A DNA stretch of 64,000 nt. It comes from Microbacterium yannicii PS01. Its GTDB lineage: Bacteria > Actinomycetota > Actinomycetes > Actinomycetales > Microbacteriaceae. Below the pieces are notes generated by a model that searched no databases, was not told the origin of the DNA, and was given only the letters and a program-made list of their open reading frames with translations. The position numbers and the translations under genes were made by a program. The stretch is from positions 1 to 64,000 of the forward strand of contig NZ_CAJF01000002.1 in assembly GCF_000304335.1 (NCBI RefSeq), given 5' to 3'. Shown here piece by piece: positions 29,215 through 37,920 of this stretch (position 1 is the first letter of the stretch; every line of letters starts with the position of its first letter).

Positions 29215-31830
29215 TCAGTGTGTGCTGAAGCTCACGACCTTGGGCGGGCGCACGACCGCGCGAGCGATCTGACGATCCCCGAGGCTTCGAAGGACGCGCT
29301 CGTCAGCACGCGCGATCCGCTCCAGCTCGGCCGCATCGATGCGGGCCGACACCTGGAGCGTCGCGCGCACCTTGCCGTCGATCTGCACCACAGCGGTCAC
29401 GGTCTCTTCGATCAGGAGCGTCGGATCGGGGTTCCGCCACGGTACGAGGCCGACGAAGCCCTCGTAGCCGAGGATCTCCCACATCTCCTCCGCGGTGTGA
29501 GGAGCGAAGAGGTCGAGGATCATGGCGGTGGCCTCGGCGGCCTCTCTCACAGCGGGGTCAGCGGGGCCGGGGCCGCCGTCGATCGCCTTGCGGGTCGCGT
29601 TGACGAGCTCCATGAGGCGCGCGACCACGACGTTGAACTTCGTCTGCTCGACGAGACCGGGGGCGTCCGCCAGCAGGCGGTGCGTGACGCGCCGCAGGGC
29701 GACGTCGCCCTCGGCCCACACGACGTCCGGGTCGCTCGAGACGTCCTTCGCGATACGCCAGGCGCGCGCCAGGAACTTCTGGGCGCCGGTCGTGGAGACG
29801 TCCTCCCAGTTGATGTCGTCCTCCACCGGACCCGCGAAGACGATCGCGACGCGGGAGGCGTCGGCACCGGGGTTCACCATGCTCGCGGCGAACTCGACGA
29901 GGTTCCCCTTCGACTTCGACATCTTCGAGCCGCCCAGCAGCACCATGCCCTGGTTGATCAGGCTCGAGAACGGCTCGGTGAAGTCGATGAGCCCCATGTC
30001 GAAGAGCACCTTGGTGATGAAGCGCGCGTACAGCAGGTGGAGGATCGCGTGCTCGACGCCGCCGATGTACGAGTCGACCGGTGCCCACCGGTCGGCCTGC
30101 CGCGAGGGGAACGCCTGGGAGGCATCCTGGGGAGCGAGGAAGCGCAGGAAGTACCAGGAACTGTCGACGAACGTGTCCATCGTGTCGGGATCGCGCAGCG
30201 CCGGCTGGCCCGTCTCGGGGTCGGTGGTCCGCATCCACTCCGCGGCCCCGCCGAGCGGGGAGGTCCCCTTGGGAGCAAGATCCAGACCCCTGGCGTCGGG
30301 CAGCTCGAGCGGAAGCTGGTCCTCCGGAACGGGGACGATGCGCCCGTCCTCGGTGTGGATCATCGGGATCGGGGTTCCCCAGAAGCGCTGGCGCGAGATC
30401 AGCCAGTCGCGCAGACGGTACGACTTGGCCGCCCGGCCCGTGCCTGCCGCCGTCATCTCGTCGATGATCCGTGCGATGGCGTTGCGCTTGGAGAGTCCGT
30501 CGAGCGTGCCGGAGTTGATCATGCGGCCGTCGCCGGTGAGGGCGATGCCGGTCCGGGCCGGGTCGAGGTCGTCGAGCACGTCGCCGGCGCCGGGATCGAT
30601 GGGCACGCCTTCGTCGTCGAGCTCGATGACGGGGATCGCTCCGGTGATGGGGGCCGTCGTGTCGACGACCACCTTGACCGGCAGGTCGAAGGCGCGCGCG
30701 AAGTCGAGGTCGCGCTGGTCGTGGGCGGGAACGGCCATGACGGCGCCGTGGCCGTAGTCGGCCAGCACATAGTCGGCGGCCCAGATCGGAAGCCGCTCGC
30801 CGTTGACCGGATTGATGGCGTAGCGATCGAGGAAGACACCGGTCTTCGGGCGGTCGGTGCTCTGTCGCTCGATGTCGGTCTCGCGCTGCACCCGCTCGAG
30901 ATAGTCCTGGAAGCGCGTGCGCACCTGGGCGGACGACCCGGCGGCGAGCTCGGCGGCGAGGTCGCTGTCGGGGGCGACGACCATGAAGGTCGCGCCGTGC
31001 AGCGTGTCGGGGCGCGTGGAGAACACCGTGATCTTCTCGTCACGGCCCTCGATCTCGAAGTCGATGTCGGCGCCGACCGAGCGGCCGATCCAGTTCCGCT
31101 GCATGCGGATGACCTTCTGCGGCCAGAACCCTTCGAGCTGGTTGAGATCGTCCAGCAGGCGGTCCGCGTACTCGGTGATCTTGAAATACCACTGGGTCAG
31201 CTTCTTCTTGACCACCTCGGCGCCGCAGCGCTCGCAGTGACCGTCGACGACCTGCTCGTTCGCGAGCACCGTCTGGTCGTTGGGGCACCAGTTGACCGGG
31301 CTCTCCTTGCGGTACGCGAGGCCCCGCTCGTGGAGGCGCTGGAACAGCCACTGGTTCCAGTGGTAGTACTCGGGGTCGCTCGTGTGGAGGATGCGCGACC
31401 AGTCGTAGGAGGACCCGTACTGACGGAAGCTCTTCTTGTGCTGCTCGATGTTGGCGTAGGTCCACTCGCGCGGGTCGGCGCCGCGCTGGATGGCCGCGTT
31501 CTCGGCAGGAAGGCCGAACGAGTCCCAGCCGATCGGATTGAGGACGTTGTACCCGCGGTGGCGCCAGAATCGCGCGACGACGTCGACGTAGGCGTAGCTC
31601 TCGGCGTGGCCCATGTGCAGATCGCCCGACGGATAGGGAAACATGCCGAGGACGTACTTGCGGGGTCGAGTGTCATCGTCTCCGCCGGCGCGGAACGGAT
31701 CGGCCTCGGCCCAACGTGCCTGCCACTTCTCCTGGATCGCGAAGGCCTCGTACCCGCCCTCGGCGGGAGAGCTGCCGTCGGAGGGCACAGAGGTGGCGGG
31801 GGTCTGACTCACGAGGGAAGAACCAATCAT
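29215..31830 (-). CDS. leuS: leucyl-tRNA synthetase
   Basis: An 871-residue class I synthetase. The HIGH motif is [14 protein letters not shown], the editing (CP1) domain spans roughly residues 230-420, and KMSKS is in [15 protein letters not shown]. The Leu-specific [15 protein letters not shown] and a zinc-type CERCGAEV are present. It charges tRNA-Leu, the signal read by the leuA leader. The start is uncertain: ATG 31830, GTG 31851 and GTG 31812 are all possible and none has a Shine-Dalgarno sequence. TAACCT at 31869-31864 would start transcription near 31857, just ahead of GTG 31851. Family similarity starts only at [11 protein letters not shown]. Confidence 0.96.
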   Translation of the reverse strand: MIGSSLVSQTPATSVPSDGSSPAEGGYEAFAIQEKWQARWAEADPFRAGGDDDTRPRKYVLGMFPYPSGDLHMGHAESYAYVDVVARFWRHRGYNVLNPIGWDSFGLPAENAAIQRGADPREWTYANIEQHKKSFRQYGSSYDWSRILHTSDPEYYHWNQWLFQRLHERGLAYRKESPVNWCPNDQTVLANEQVVDGHCERCGAEVVKKKLTQWYFKITEYADRLLDDLNQLEGFWPQKVIRMQRNWIGRSVGADIDFEIEGRDEKITVFSTRPDTLHGATFMVVAPDSDLAAELAAGSSAQVRTRFQDYLERVQRETDIERQSTDRPKTGVFLDRYAINPVNGERLPIWAADYVLADYGHGAVMAVPAHDQRDLDFARAFDLPVKVVVDTTAPITGAIPVIELDDEGVPIDPGAGDVLDDLDPARTGIALTGDGRMINSGTLDGLSKRNAIARIIDEMTAAGTGRAAKSYRLRDWLISRQRFWGTPIPMIHTEDGRIVPVPEDQLPLELPDARGLDLAPKGTSPLGGAAEWMRTTDPETGQPALRDPDTMDTFVDSSWYFLRFLAPQDASQAFPSRQADRWAPVDSYIGGVEHAILHLLYARFITKVLFDMGLIDFTEPFSSLINQGMVLLGGSKMSKSKGNLVEFAASMVNPGADASRVAIVFAGPVEDDINWEDVSTTGAQKFLARAWRIAKDVSSDPDVVWAEGDVALRRVTHRLLADAPGLVEQTKFNVVVARLMELVNATRKAIDGGPGPADPAVREAAEATAMILDLFAPHTAEEMWEILGYEGFVGLVPWRNPDPTLLIEETVTAVVQIDGKVRATLQVSARIDAAELERIARADERVLRSLGDRQIARAVVRPPKVVSFSTH

Positions 31831-31882
31831 CGGATGCCGGGGGGCGCGCACAGCGCAACGTCCAGGTTAGCGGACCAGGCCG

Positions 31883-33202
31883 TCACCAGCCGGGCGGCAG
31901 TGCGGCGCCGAGGGCTGCCAGCGGCCCCCGCGCCTTGACGCCGACCTCCGCGACCTCCGCCGCGGCATCCGATCTCCACGTGATCCCGCCGCCGGCTCCG
32001 ACGTACGCGCGATCCGGACCGATCACGAGGGAGCGGATCACCATCGCGAGATCGAGCGCCCCGTCGTCGCCGACCCAGCCGAAGCAGCCGGCGAATATCC
32101 CGCGCGGGCCGCCCTCGAGGCCGTGGAGGATGGTCATGGCGGACAGCTTCGGGGCGCCGGTCATGCTCCCGGCCGGAAAGGCGGCGTCCAGCAGATCGCC
32201 GACCGTGGTTCCCGGCACGAGCTCTCCCGAGACGGTGCTGACCAGCTGGTGCACCGCCGGGTAGGACTCGATCTCGAGCAGCCCGTCCACACCGACGCTC
32301 CCCGGGACGCACACGCGCGACAGGTCGTTGCGCATGAGGTCCACGATCATGATGTTCTCGGCGCGTTCCTTCTCGCTGGTGTGCAGTTCGGAGGCGAGGG
32401 CGACATCGGTGGCAGGGTCGGCGCCGCGCGGCCGCGTCCCCTTGATCGGGCGGGTCCGCACGACGGCGCCTCCCTCTGCATCCGTCCCGCTCACCTGGAG
32501 GAACCGTTCCGGACTGGCGCTGACGAGTGCGACGGCGCCGGAGCGGATCAGGCCGCCGTGGTGTGACGGCGTCGCGGAACGCAGCCGTCCGTATGCCTCG
32601 ATGGGATCGACGGCCGCCTCCACCCCGAACCGCGTGGTGAGACATAGCTGGTAGGCATCGCCCTCGCGGATGGCCTCGCGGCACCGCTCGATGAGACGTG
32701 CGTACTCGTCCGGCGCGTGCCGGGCGTCCGCGATGCCGACGTCGTGGGCGGGCTCGGGTGCCGGCCACGTCTCCCCCGTCGCGGCGACGGCGGCGGCCAG
32801 CGCCGGCCCGGCCTGTGCGGCGGCGAACACCCACGCTCGACGGGACGAGTGGTCGAAGCCCACGATCCGGTCGGCCCGCAGCCACACCTCGTGCGGCACG
32901 TCGCCGTCGTCGAACGCGGCGGGAGCGCCCGCCGCCGCGGCCGCGGCGTCGTAGCCGATCCAGCCGACCCAGCCGCTGCGGAACGGTCCCGAGACATCGC
33001 CGTCCGCCGACGCACCGGCGCGTACGCGGCGCACCCGGTCGGGGTCGTCGGGCAGGCCGGTTCCGATCCAGCTCCAGCCCTGCGTGGCGCCGGGCCCGGC
33101 ATCCAGCCAGAAGACATGCTCTTCCTGCGCGAATCGGGCGGCGAAGACGGATGCCGGATCCGCCCACCGCTCGACGGCGACGGGAACGAGGAGGTCCGAC
33201 AT
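31883..33202 (-). CDS. pabB: aminodeoxychorismate synthase component I (PabB-type chorismate-binding enzyme)
   Basis: A 439-residue chorismate-utilising enzyme. The catalytic C-terminal domain shows ALVSASPERFLQVSG, TRPIKGTRPRGADP, SEKERAENIMIVDLMRNDLS, FPAGSMTGAPKLSAM and the closing YVGAGGGITWRSD. Lack of the full TrpE N-terminal domain and a shorter length favour PabB over anthranilate synthase, though TrpE-like activity is not excluded. With PabA it forms aminodeoxychorismate for folate; folC lies elsewhere in this window. TAGCCT ends 6 nt before the ATG (leaderless). Divergent from the DedA-App1 gene with interlocked promoters. Confidence 0.88.
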   Translation of the reverse strand: MSDLLVPVAVERWADPASVFAARFAQEEHVFWLDAGPGATQGWSWIGTGLPDDPDRVRRVRAGASADGDVSGPFRSGWVGWIGYDAAAAAAGAPAAFDDGDVPHEVWLRADRIVGFDHSSRRAWVFAAAQAGPALAAAVAATGETWPAPEPAHDVGIADARHAPDEYARLIERCREAIREGDAYQLCLTTRFGVEAAVDPIEAYGRLRSATPSHHGGLIRSGAVALVSASPERFLQVSGTDAEGGAVVRTRPIKGTRPRGADPATDVALASELHTSEKERAENIMIVDLMRNDLSRVCVPGSVGVDGLLEIESYPAVHQLVSTVSGELVPGTTVGDLLDAAFPAGSMTGAPKLSAMTILHGLEGGPRGIFAGCFGWVGDDGALDLAMVIRSLVIGPDRAYVGAGGGITWRSDAAAEVAEVGVKARGPLAALGAALPPGW

Positions 33203-33208
33203 GTTCCC

Positions 33209-33214
33209 AGGCTA
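33209..33214 (-). promoter_or_regulatory. -10 box of a predicted leaderless promoter (pabB)
   Basis: TAGCCT on the minus strand ends 6 nt before the pabB ATG and sits exactly at the -35 position (17-bp spacing) of the divergent promoter. Confidence 0.55.
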
Positions 33215-33231
33215 GAGGGCGCCCCGGCCTC

Positions 33232-33237
33232 TAGGCT
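33232..33237 (+). promoter_or_regulatory. -10 box of a predicted leaderless promoter (DedA-App1 gene)
   Basis: TAGGCT ends 6 nt before the GTG at 33244 and sits at the -35 position of the pabB promoter. The inverted repeat CTAGAGG-N9-CCTCTAG (33212-33234) overlaps both boxes. Confidence 0.55.
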
Positions 33238-33243
33238 CATGCC

Positions 33244-34986
33244 GTGAACGAGTTCCTGTCGTGGCTCCTCGACGCTGTGCAGAGCGTCGATGCCGTCGTC
33301 AGGACACTGCTCGCCGGTCTCGCGATGATGCTCGAGACGAGCGTCCTCGTCGGGCTGGTCGTGCCGGGCGACACCATCGTGATCGTGGCGGCGACCGCGG
33401 TCGCATCGCCCCTCGAGGGGGTGCTGCTCGGGGTCGCGGTCGTCGTCGGGGCACTCATCGGCGAGAGCATCGGATTCTGGCTGGGACGCGTGATCGGCCC
33501 GCGCATCCAGCATTCCCGGCTGGGACGCCGGATCGGCGAGCAGAACTGGTCGAGGTCGGAGCGCTACCTTCGCCGGCGTGGTGGGCCGGCCATCTTCCTC
33601 TCGCGCTTCCTCCCCGTGCTGCATTCGCTGGTCCCCTTGACCGTGGGGATGAGCGGGTACCCGTATCGCCGGTTCCTCGCCTGGACGATCCCGGCGTGCG
33701 TCCTGTGGTCGGCCCTGTACATCACCGTCGCCTCGGTCGCGGCGGGCACCTATCGCGAACTCGCGGACCGCCTTCACTACGCCGGCTACATCTTCGTCGC
33801 GGTGATCGTGCTGTTCCTCGTGCTCGTCTTCGTCGGCAAGAAGGTGATCGAGCGCGCCGAGCGCAAGCACCTCGAGCACGACGCCCAGGAGGCGTCCGCC
33901 GACACGACCCCGCGAAGGACATGGAAGACTGAGGGGATGCCCGAGACTCCTGAAGCGCCCGCGCGCGCCAAGGTGCTGTGGCTGGCACGGCTCGAGTACC
34001 GCTTCCATGCCTGGCGCGAGCGCCGAGCCCGCCGGCGCGGACAGAAGCCCACGATCACCCCCTTCCCCGGCTACGGCGGAACGGACTGGGTGCGCGTGCT
34101 GGGGCGCGTGATGATCGTGCCGCCCGTGAAGCAGACCGAGTCGGGCGAGTATGCCAGCGTCCGAGGCTGGCGAAGCTTCGTCGCCGTGCCGATCGGGTAC
34201 GCGCAGGTGACCGTGACGATCGCCGGCGTCGACCACGAGGTCGTCGCCGACCGCGGCGGCGTGATCGACACGCGTCTTCCGGCCGAGCTGGAACCGGGCT
34301 GGCAGACCTTCACCATGTCGGTCGAGGGTGGTGAGCCCGTCGAGACGCGCGCCTTCATCGTCGCGCCGGACGTGCGCTTCGGCGTGGTCTCGGATGTCGA
34401 CGACACCGTCATGGTCACGGCGCTGCCGCGTCCGCTGCTCGCGGCGTGGAACTCCTTCGTCGTGGACGAGCACGCACGCCAGCCGGTTCCCGGGATGGCC
34501 GTGCTGATGGAGCGGGTGATCCGCGACAACCCCGGTTCCCCGCTGATCTACCTCTCGACCGGCGCCTGGAACGTCGCCCCGACTCTCATGCGGTTTCTGC
34601 GCCGCCATGTCTTCCCGCCCGGATCGCTCCTCCTCACCGACTGGGGGCCGACCCACGATCGCTGGTTCCGCAGCGGCATGGCGCACAAGCTGTCGAACCT
34701 CCGGCGCCTGGCAGAGGAGTTCCCGCACATGCGGTGGCTGCTCATCGGCGACGACGGCCAGCACGATGACGAGATCTACACGACCTTCACCGACGAGCAT
34801 CCCCGCAGCGTGGTGGGTGTCGCGATCCGCCGGCTGTCACCGGCCGAGGCGGTCCTGGCCGGTGGGCGGACTGCCGTGAACGACCATGCCGCGGCGGAGG
34901 TCCCCTGGGTCAGCGAGGCCGATGGAGCGGGTCTGCTCGAGCGCCTCGAAGACGTCGGCGTCATTCCCTCCGACGCCCCGCGCTGA
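33244..34986 (+). CDS. DedA/VTT membrane protein fused to App1-like phosphatase domain
   Basis: One continuous 580-residue frame. Residues 1-210 are a DedA-family (VTT) membrane domain: ETSVLVGLVVPGDTIVIVAA, ESIGFWLGRVIG, FLSRFLPVLHSLVPLTVGMS and a last helix near 183-200. Residues about 230-575 match the App1/DUF2183 phosphatase, with the HAD-type DxDxT site in FGVVSDVDDTVMVTALP, then STGAWNVAPTLMRFL, TDWGPTHDRWFRSG and LIGDDGQHDDEIYTTF. App1 of yeast is a phosphatidate phosphatase; DedA proteins are lipid scramblases or transporters. The two are usually separate genes. A role in membrane-lipid turnover is inferred. Predicted leaderless GTG start. Confidence 0.85.
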   Translation: MNEFLSWLLDAVQSVDAVVRTLLAGLAMMLETSVLVGLVVPGDTIVIVAATAVASPLEGVLLGVAVVVGALIGESIGFWLGRVIGPRIQHSRLGRRIGEQNWSRSERYLRRRGGPAIFLSRFLPVLHSLVPLTVGMSGYPYRRFLAWTIPACVLWSALYITVASVAAGTYRELADRLHYAGYIFVAVIVLFLVLVFVGKKVIERAERKHLEHDAQEASADTTPRRTWKTEGMPETPEAPARAKVLWLARLEYRFHAWRERRARRRGQKPTITPFPGYGGTDWVRVLGRVMIVPPVKQTESGEYASVRGWRSFVAVPIGYAQVTVTIAGVDHEVVADRGGVIDTRLPAELEPGWQTFTMSVEGGEPVETRAFIVAPDVRFGVVSDVDDTVMVTALPRPLLAAWNSFVVDEHARQPVPGMAVLMERVIRDNPGSPLIYLSTGAWNVAPTLMRFLRRHVFPPGSLLLTDWGPTHDRWFRSGMAHKLSNLRRLAEEFPHMRWLLIGDDGQHDDEIYTTFTDEHPRSVVGVAIRRLSPAEAVLAGGRTAVNDHAAAEVPWVSEADGAGLLERLEDVGVIPSDAPR

Positions 34987-35026
34987 GGGGCACCGACGCC
35001 CGCGCTCCGGCGTCCGAGCCCCGGCG

Positions 35027-35032
35027 TAGGCT
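35027..35032 (+). promoter_or_regulatory. -10 box of a predicted leaderless promoter (SRAP gene)
   Basis: TAGGCT ends 6 nt before the ATG at 35039. Confidence 0.5.
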
Positions 35033-35038
35033 GGCCGC

Positions 35039-35752
35039 ATGTGCGGACGCTTCGTCGTGGCAAATGCCGGATCCGAGCTCGTCGGCGTGCTCCGGGTGGA
35101 TGTGGAGGGCGACGATCTCCCCGAGCCCTCGTACAACATCGCCCCCACCGACCGTGCGGCGATCGTGATCGACTCGGCGAAGACCGAGCCCCCGACGCGG
35201 CGGCTCGAGTCGGCGCGCTGGGGTCTGATCCCCGGATGGGCCAAGGACCTGAAGATCGGGGCGCGAGCCTTCAACGCGCGGTCCGAAGAGCTCGAGGACA
35301 AACCGATGTTCCGCTCGGCGCTCGAGAAGCGGCGGGCGGTGGTGCCGGCATCCGGCTACTACGAATGGAAGACGGAAGACGGCGTCAAGACGCCGCACTA
35401 CATCCATCCGGCCGACGGAGAGCCGCTGTTCCTCGCAGGGCTGTACGAGTGGTGGCGCGACAAGACCAAGGGCGATGACGATCCCGACCGGTGGCTTCTC
35501 AGTTTCACGATCCTCACGCGCGACTCCATCGGCGACCTCGGGTCGATCCACGATCGCATGCCGCTCTTCCTCGATCCGGACCACGCCGATGCGTGGCTCG
35601 ACCCGACGACCGACAACGTCCGCGACGTCCTCGATGCCGCCATCGACGCGGCGCCCGCCCTCGCCGACACCCTCGAGAACCACATCGTGTCCAAGGCCGT
35701 CGGCAATGTGCGCAACAATTTCCCCGAGCTCATCGAGCCGGTCGACGACTGA
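35039..35752 (+). CDS. SOS response-associated peptidase (SRAP/YedK/HMCES family)
   Basis: A 237-residue SRAP domain protein. It begins MCGRFVVANAG; after methionine removal Cys2 becomes the N-terminal nucleophile that crosslinks abasic sites in single-stranded DNA. Other conserved parts are YNIAPTDRA, ARWGLIPGWAKD, FNARSEELEDKPMF, RRAVVPASGYYEWK and the histidine in SIHDRMPLFLDP. It shields abasic sites at replication forks. It is followed 33 bp downstream by a gene possibly also connected with base damage, though each appears to have its own leaderless promoter. Confidence 0.94.
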   Translation: MCGRFVVANAGSELVGVLRVDVEGDDLPEPSYNIAPTDRAAIVIDSAKTEPPTRRLESARWGLIPGWAKDLKIGARAFNARSEELEDKPMFRSALEKRRAVVPASGYYEWKTEDGVKTPHYIHPADGEPLFLAGLYEWWRDKTKGDDDPDRWLLSFTILTRDSIGDLGSIHDRMPLFLDPDHADAWLDPTTDNVRDVLDAAIDAAPALADTLENHIVSKAVGNVRNNFPELIEPVDD

Positions 35753-35773
35753 CTCCCGTCGACGAGCCGCGCG

Positions 35774-35779
35774 TATCCT
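35774..35779 (+). promoter_or_regulatory. -10 box of a predicted leaderless promoter
   Basis: TATCCT ends 6 nt before the GTG at 35786, in the 33-bp gap after the SRAP gene. Confidence 0.5.
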
Positions 35780-35785
35780 CGAACG

Positions 35786-36655
35786 GTGAGGATCGCCGCT
35801 GCCGTACAGCACTTGAGCGCCCCCGAATGGCGCGACCGCGAGGCGGCTCATCAGGCGCGTGCCGACCAGCTGACAGCGGCCCATCGCGCACGCGCCGCGC
35901 GTCAGGAACGTCATCCCGTCGAGGATTTCCTCTTCACGTACTACTCCTACAAGCCGTCGGTGCTGCGTCGGTGGCATCCCGGCGAAGGGGTGGAGTTGGC
36001 GGATGCCGCCACCACCGACCGCGCAGGCTGGCGCTGGTACCGGCCCGGCGCCGCAGCGGACTCCATGCGAGTGGACGGCTCGGCGCTCCGCGCCGAGCGG
36101 GGATCCCTCCTGGCGAACATCGGTGTGATCCTCCGTGCCACCGCGAACCGGGCGCCGGGCTTCGGGTGTTTCGGGCTGCACGAGTGGGCCATGGTGTACC
36201 GGCAGGGTGAGCCGCGGCATCCGGTCCCCCTTCGCCTGGGGCGCGACGGCACCGATGCCGTCGTCGAAGCGCACGAGCTGCGCTGCACCCACTTCGACGC
36301 CTTCCGGTTCTTCACCGCCGACGCCGTGCCACGCAATCGCCAGACGCCCTCGCGCGACCGTCAGGCGGCATTCGAGCAGCCGGGCTGTCTGCACGCCGGC
36401 ATGGACCTGTACAAGTGGGCCGTCAAGTCAGGTCCGGTCGTGCCGGGCGAGCTGCTGCTGGATGCCTTCACGCTTGCTCGCGACATCCGCGAGCTCGACA
36501 TGCGCGCCTCCCCGTACGAGCTGACGGCGTGGGGCTACGATCCCGTGCCGATCGAGACGCCCGAGGGCAAGGCGGAGTACGTGCGCGCGCAACGTGCCTT
36601 CGCCGAGCGGGCAGGCGGCGTGCGTGAGCGCCTGCTCGCCATCATCGACGGCTGA
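35786..36655 (+). CDS. conserved actinobacterial protein, possibly a 3-methyladenine DNA glycosylase
   Basis: A 289-residue soluble protein with a conserved-looking N-terminal block (HPVEDFLFTYYSYKPSVLRR, then WHPGEGVEL), a middle block (GFGCFGLHEWAMVY, ELRCTHFDAFRFF) and QPGCLHAGMDLYKWAVK. I recall proteins of this type carrying the label 3-methyladenine DNA glycosylase in actinobacterial genomes, but I see no helix-hairpin-helix or other recognised glycosylase motif, so the activity is unproven. The cysteine/histidine-rich middle could bind metal. Being next to the SRAP gene weakly fits a DNA-damage role. Predicted leaderless GTG start. Confidence 0.5.
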   Translation: MRIAAAVQHLSAPEWRDREAAHQARADQLTAAHRARAARQERHPVEDFLFTYYSYKPSVLRRWHPGEGVELADAATTDRAGWRWYRPGAAADSMRVDGSALRAERGSLLANIGVILRATANRAPGFGCFGLHEWAMVYRQGEPRHPVPLRLGRDGTDAVVEAHELRCTHFDAFRFFTADAVPRNRQTPSRDRQAAFEQPGCLHAGMDLYKWAVKSGPVVPGELLLDAFTLARDIRELDMRASPYELTAWGYDPVPIETPEGKAEYVRAQRAFAERAGGVRERLLAIIDG

Positions 36656-36658
36656 GGG

Positions 36659-37876
36659 TCAGTCGACCGGCGCGCAGTCGGCGCACGGCGCCAGACCGCG
36701 TCCCTCTCCGGCGAGGGCCAGCCGGAGGGCGGTCACGCGCTGCGCCGCCTCGCGCAGCCGTTCCGGCGGAAGTGCCCCCGACTCGACGGCGGCGACGATG
36801 CCGTCGACCGTCCGAGCGGCCGTCTCGGGCGTCGACGAGACCACCGTGAGCACCATGTCGTTTCCCGCGGCCAGCGCCGCGACCGCATTCACGACGGGAT
36901 CGGCGTACTGCGGAAGTCCCGCACTCTGCAGCATTCCGAGATCGTCGGTGATGGCGACCCCCTGGAAGCCCAGATCGTCTCGGGCGATGCGGTGCCACTC
37001 CGCCGAGAGGCTCGCAGGCGCCGAGTCGACCGCGGTGTAGGCGAGATGGCCGAACATCAGCAGGGGTGCTCCGGCGTCGATGCCTGCGGCGAACGGCAAG
37101 GCGTCGGTGCTTTCCCATTCGGCCTGCGTCATCGCCGTCGACGGGATCGTCTCGTGTGAGTCGCCGGGCGCGGCGCCATGGCCCGGAAAGTGCTTGAGCG
37201 TCGACTGCGCCGTGCGCCCTTCACCTCGGACGGCCGCCGCGACCCGCTCGGCGGCGCTCTCCGGGCTCGTGCCGAGCGCGCGGCGGTAGATGAAGGAGGA
37301 CGGGTCGGACGTCTCGTCGGCCACGACGCCGAAGTTGACGCCGATTCCCGCACGACGCACGAGCGCCGCCCGCCCCGCGAACGCGTCCTCAGCCGCAGCC
37401 GGGGGTGCGTCCTTCAGCGTGCGCGCCGAGGGGAAGTCGTCCCATGGCAGGCGCGACACATCCCCGCCCTCCTGGTCGACCGCGACGAGGGGCGGGAGCG
37501 CCGGGTTCACCGTGAGCGAGGCGGTCAGATCGCGCAGCGCGCGCTCGTCGGCAGGGATGTTCGCACCCATCAGGATGAAGCCGCCGATACCGCTGCTGTC
37601 CATGTAGGCGCGCAAGGCGGACGCGTCGGTCGTGGGGATGTGGCCCATCACGACGCCGGCGGCCTGGTCGCGGAGCGACATGGTCGCGACGGCGTCCTCC
37701 GCCGCGGAAGCGGCATCCTGGGTCGAGGCCGGCGCGACGACGACGGATGCCTCGGCCGCCGCTTCGGCAGGCTCATCCGCGCGCGCGGCTCCGGGCCCGG
37801 ACTCCACGGTCACCGCGAGAGCCGCTGTCATCGCGACGACGGCGCCGGCGAGGCGCAGAGCGATACCCGTACCCAC
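36659..37876 (-). CDS. glycoside hydrolase family 3 (NagZ-like beta-N-acetylhexosaminidase), exported
   Basis: A 405-residue protein with a signal peptide (residues 1-33, hydrophobic LAGAVVAMTAALAVTV, then ADEPAEA) and a GH3 catalytic domain. The NagZ-type loop is STLKHFPGHGAAPGDSHETI, containing the Asp-His general acid/base dyad; GVAITDDLGMLQSAG contains the nucleophile aspartate region. It should remove N-acetylglucosamine from peptidoglycan or other glycans outside the cell. It starts with GTG at 37876 with TAGGCT 6 nt upstream. It converges with the glycosylase-like gene (3 bp between stops). Confidence 0.9.
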   Translation of the reverse strand: MGTGIALRLAGAVVAMTAALAVTVESGPGAARADEPAEAAAEASVVVAPASTQDAASAAEDAVATMSLRDQAAGVVMGHIPTTDASALRAYMDSSGIGGFILMGANIPADERALRDLTASLTVNPALPPLVAVDQEGGDVSRLPWDDFPSARTLKDAPPAAAEDAFAGRAALVRRAGIGVNFGVVADETSDPSSFIYRRALGTSPESAAERVAAAVRGEGRTAQSTLKHFPGHGAAPGDSHETIPSTAMTQAEWESTDALPFAAGIDAGAPLLMFGHLAYTAVDSAPASLSAEWHRIARDDLGFQGVAITDDLGMLQSAGLPQYADPVVNAVAALAAGNDMVLTVVSSTPETAARTVDGIVAAVESGALPPERLREAAQRVTALRLALAGEGRGLAPCADCAPVD

Positions 37877-37882
37877 TCGCTC

Positions 37883-37888
37883 AGCCTA
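37883..37888 (-). promoter_or_regulatory. -10 box of a predicted leaderless promoter (GH3 gene)
   Basis: TAGGCT on the minus strand ends 6 nt before the GTG of the GH3 gene. Confidence 0.5.
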
Positions 37889-37920
37889 GGCGCGGTGAGC
37901 GCGGAGCGGCTGGGAGAGTG

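Noticed and set aside
31851..31869. Leaderless start for leuS at GTG 31851
   Set aside because: TAACCT ends 12 nt before this GTG, outside the 6-7 nt spacing seen elsewhere, so it was not counted in the leaderless class; the leuS start stays uncertain.
29218..31938. A 906-codon open frame on the plus strand opposite leuS
   Set aside because: It mirrors leuS codon by codon, has no recognisable motif, and arises from the lack of AT-rich stop codons in high-GC DNA. The minus-strand product has all LeuRS motifs.
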